Shown: positions 14,881-16,462 of the stretch, piece by piece
Layout of the letters: each line of letters begins with the position of its first letter
Numbering within the stretch: the first letter of the stretch is position 1
Origin: an uncultured Eubacteriales bacterium
GTDB taxonomy: Bacteria; Bacillota; Clostridia; Christensenellales; Christensenellaceae
Assembly (NCBI GenBank): GCA_900545085.1
Contig: UQXU01000038.1
Span: 1-16,462 of the forward strand
DNA: 16,462 nucleotides
Reading direction: 5' to 3'
The notes under the pieces: model-generated
The model's input: only the letters and a program-made list of their open reading frames with translations
What the model was told of the DNA's origin: nothing
The model's database searches: none
Translations under genes and position numbers: made by a program

Positions 14881-15840
14881 ATGGATCTTACAAGCTATAC
14901 GCCTCTCGCTCCTTTCGCTCAGAAGCATCTGCTCACACTGGCAGATTACACTAAGGACGAGATACTGCAAATACTCACTCACGCTCTCAAGCTAAAGAGG
15001 CAGAACTACCGTGGTCTCCCCCACCATCTTCTCAAAGGTCAGACTTTAGGCATGATATTCGCAAAAAGCTCTACAAGAACGCGCGTATCTTTTGAAGTCG
15101 GTATGTATCAGCTCGGCGGTCACGCGCTTAATTTGACTACGCATGACATCCAGCTCGGACGCGGAGAGACTATAGAAGATACGGCCAGAGTTCTTTCGCG
15201 TTTCGTAGACGGCATAATGATACGCACATTCGACCAGAGCGACGTGGAAAAGCTCGCAGAATACGGCAGCATTCCGATCATCAATGGTCTGACAGATAAA
15301 TACCATCCCTGTCAGGCTTTGGCAGATATGCTCACATTCTACGAAAAGAAGCAAGAGTTCGAAGGACGCAAGCTGACTTTTATCGGAGACGGCAACAACG
15401 TATGTCATTCTCTCATGATAATCTGCGCTAAGCTCGGCGTAAACTTCTCCTGCGCTTGTCCCAAGGGATACGAGCCGGATGAGGACGTGGTTGCCAACTC
15501 TCTGGAATTCGCCAAAGCCTCCGGAGCTCAAATAATAGTAACTCAAGATCCCGTAGCCGCAATTAAAGACGCCGACGCAGTGTACACAGACGTCTGGGCA
15601 AGCATGGGTCAAGAGAGTGAATTCGAAGAGAAATCCAAGCATTTCCTCAGCTATCAGGTCAACTCTGAGCTGATGAAACACGCTAAAAGCGACGCTATAT
15701 TCCTCCACTGCCTGCCGGCTCACAGAGGCGAAGAGGTCACGGCGGAAGTTATCGACGGTCCGCAAAGCGTTGTATTCGACGAAGCTGAAAACAGACTTCA
15801 CGCACAAAAGGCCGTCATGGCGCTCCTGATGGAGAAATAA
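14881..15840 (+). CDS. argF: Ornithine carbamoyltransferase
   Basis: ArgF joins ornithine and carbamoyl phosphate to form citrulline; it is a cytosolic trimer. The 319-residue product has every signature: STRTR at 64-68 (carbamoyl-phosphate loop), HPCQ at 142-145, DVWASMGQE at 237-245 with the SMG ornithine loop, and HCLPAHRGEEV at 276-286 with Cys277. The SMG loop and HCLPAHRG fit an ornithine enzyme rather than N-acetylornithine or putrescine carbamoyltransferase. The anabolic role is inferred from the arg cluster; there is no arcA/arcC neighbour. The ATG at 14881 follows a very strong AAGGAG ribosome site with 8-nt spacing. It is 70 bp from argD, with a possible promoter between, and 31 bp from the acetyltransferase gene. 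Confidence 0.97.
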   Translation: MDLTSYTPLAPFAQKHLLTLADYTKDEILQILTHALKLKRQNYRGLPHHLLKGQTLGMIFAKSSTRTRVSFEVGMYQLGGHALNLTTHDIQLGRGETIEDTARVLSRFVDGIMIRTFDQSDVEKLAEYGSIPIINGLTDKYHPCQALADMLTFYEKKQEFEGRKLTFIGDGNNVCHSLMIICAKLGVNFSCACPKGYEPDEDVVANSLEFAKASGAQIIVTQDPVAAIKDADAVYTDVWASMGQESEFEEKSKHFLSYQVNSELMKHAKSDAIFLHCLPAHRGEEVTAEVIDGPQSVVFDEAENRLHAQKAVMALLMEK

Positions 15841-15871
15841 GAAAATAAAGAAAACGGAGATTTGCAATAAA

Positions 15872-16402
15872 GTGGAAAAGATAATCCTGCGTCGTGCAAC
15901 ACCGGCCGACGCTCCCAAAATTCTGCACATAACACGAGATGCTTTTGAAAAATATGCCGCAGAGGTTCGCAGACGAGAAAAAATCGCTGCTCTTTACGAA
16001 ACTGAACTGGACGTCATAAACGACATACATGATATTAATGTATTCGTATGCGAGGTAGACGGAGATATACAAGGCTGCGTCAGAGTGCGAATTATGGAAG
16101 AAGGGATAGCATATCTTAGTCGATTTGCCGTTACTCCCGAGGCGAGCAGCCTGGGGCTCGGCGGTCTCCTGCTAGAAAAAGTAAAGTTAGAGTGCATAGC
16201 CATGGGAGCCCGTGCGATAGTCCTGCATACGGCCAGCAGAATGCGGTCTACCGTATCCTTCTATCTGAAAAACGGTTATTACATACATTCTATCAGCAAA
16301 GATTCCGACTATATACGAGCAGTAATGGTCAACGAGCTTGTTCCTATGGATGAATTGTTCGATTACGAATCCATAGTGGATAAACTGAAATCTCACAAAT
16401 AA
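15872..16402 (+). CDS. GNAT-family N-acetyltransferase in the arg cluster
   Basis: This is a 176-residue single-domain Gcn5-related acetyltransferase using acetyl-CoA; its substrate is not identified. Seen are an N-terminal RRATPADAPKILHITRDAF segment, the beta-4/motif A block YLSRFAVTPEASSLGLGGLL at 81-100, and motif B STVSFYLKNGYY at 126-137. The acetyl-CoA loop reads SSLGLG (92-97): the two glycines are kept, but the usual Gln/Arg at the first position is Ser. The start is GTG at 15872 with GGAG 12 nt upstream, a longish gap; no better in-frame start is present. It lies 31 bp after argF, so it is probably co-transcribed. A role as a short N-acetylglutamate synthase is possible because argA and argJ are absent here. 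Ordinary protein or small-molecule acetylation is equally possible. Confidence 0.85.
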   Translation: MEKIILRRATPADAPKILHITRDAFEKYAAEVRRREKIAALYETELDVINDIHDINVFVCEVDGDIQGCVRVRIMEEGIAYLSRFAVTPEASSLGLGGLLLEKVKLECIAMGARAIVLHTASRMRSTVSFYLKNGYYIHSISKDSDYIRAVMVNELVPMDELFDYESIVDKLKSHK

Positions 16403-16413
16403 TAGCATTCAAT

Positions 16414-16462
16414 AAGGGGCACCGCCCCGTCATTCAACAAGTGAACGAGGGGCGAAGCCTCT
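16414..16462. repeat. GC-rich inverted-repeat cluster at the window edge
   Basis: Twelve bases after the acetyltransferase stop begins AAGGGGC-ACC-GCCCC, a 5-bp GC hairpin (16416-16428). The same GCCCC can instead pair with GGGGC at 16449-16453, across an imperfect arm TTCA/TGAA. AGGGGC-GAA-GCCTCT (16448-16462) forms a third stem that reaches the last base. There is no T-run after the first stem. This looks like the start of a REP- or MITE-like palindromic repeat, or a compound terminator, cut by the window edge. Confidence 0.4.

Noticed and set aside
15046-15930. 294-codon minus-strand open frame
   Set aside because: It lies antisense to argF and the start of the GNAT gene. The Phe/Cys/Val-rich translation is typical of a codon-bias shadow.
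12714-16415. Shared ATTCAATAAGG before argB and after the GNAT gene
   Set aside because: Only 11 bp are shared, with no further similarity on either side; probably chance in AT-rich purine-tailed DNA.
1-16462. CRISPR, defence, prophage, insertion sequence, tRNA or rRNA
   Set aside because: No spaced direct repeats, transposase, integrase, phage or RNA-gene signature was seen; nearly all the DNA is explained by housekeeping genes.

Overview
This window is ordinary chromosomal metabolic DNA from what is probably a low-to-medium GC Gram-positive anaerobe of the Bacillota, most likely a Clostridia-type lineage. The taxonomic hints are a glgC-glgD pair, strong GGAGG-type ribosome binding sites, several TTG/GTG starts, and an AhrC/ArgR-like ARG box. 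I cannot place it more precisely from sequence alone.

Left two thirds (1-9720, minus strand): a six-gene block transcribed right to left, pgi - glgB - glgC - glgD - glgA - glgP. Gaps are 31, 62, 13, -4 and 174 bp. Glucose-6-phosphate isomerase heads the block. GlgC, with its non-catalytic partner GlgD, makes ADP-glucose. GlgA polymerises it, GlgB branches the polymer, and GlgP degrades it to glucose-1-phosphate. glgP is cut by the left window edge and lacks about its last 20-25 residues. A candidate promoter lies before pgi. A second lies between glgA and glgP, followed by an unusually structured leader, so glgP may be controlled separately from the synthetic genes.

Middle (9924-11428): a minus-strand membrane-anchored SPOR-domain protein of unknown specific role is divergent from a plus-strand dCMP deaminase gene, which has a near-consensus promoter.

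Right third (11511-16402, plus strand): the arginine cluster argC - argB - argD - argF, followed by a GNAT acetyltransferase. A near-consensus ARG box overlaps the -35 region of a candidate argC promoter, which suggests ArgR/AhrC repression by arginine. ArgC, ArgB and ArgD convert N-acetylglutamate to N-acetylornithine, and ArgF converts ornithine to citrulline. The steps that make N-acetylglutamate and remove the acetyl group (argJ, or argA plus argE) are not in the cluster; the short GNAT gene is a speculative candidate for the first of these. The last ~50 bp hold GC-rich inverted repeats cut by the window edge.

I found no mobile element, CRISPR array, tRNA, rRNA, defence locus or clearly novel system. 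The most interesting unexplained signals are the structured glgP leader, the acetyltransferase in the arg cluster without argJ/argE, and the alternative-pairing segments between the dCMP deaminase gene and argC.
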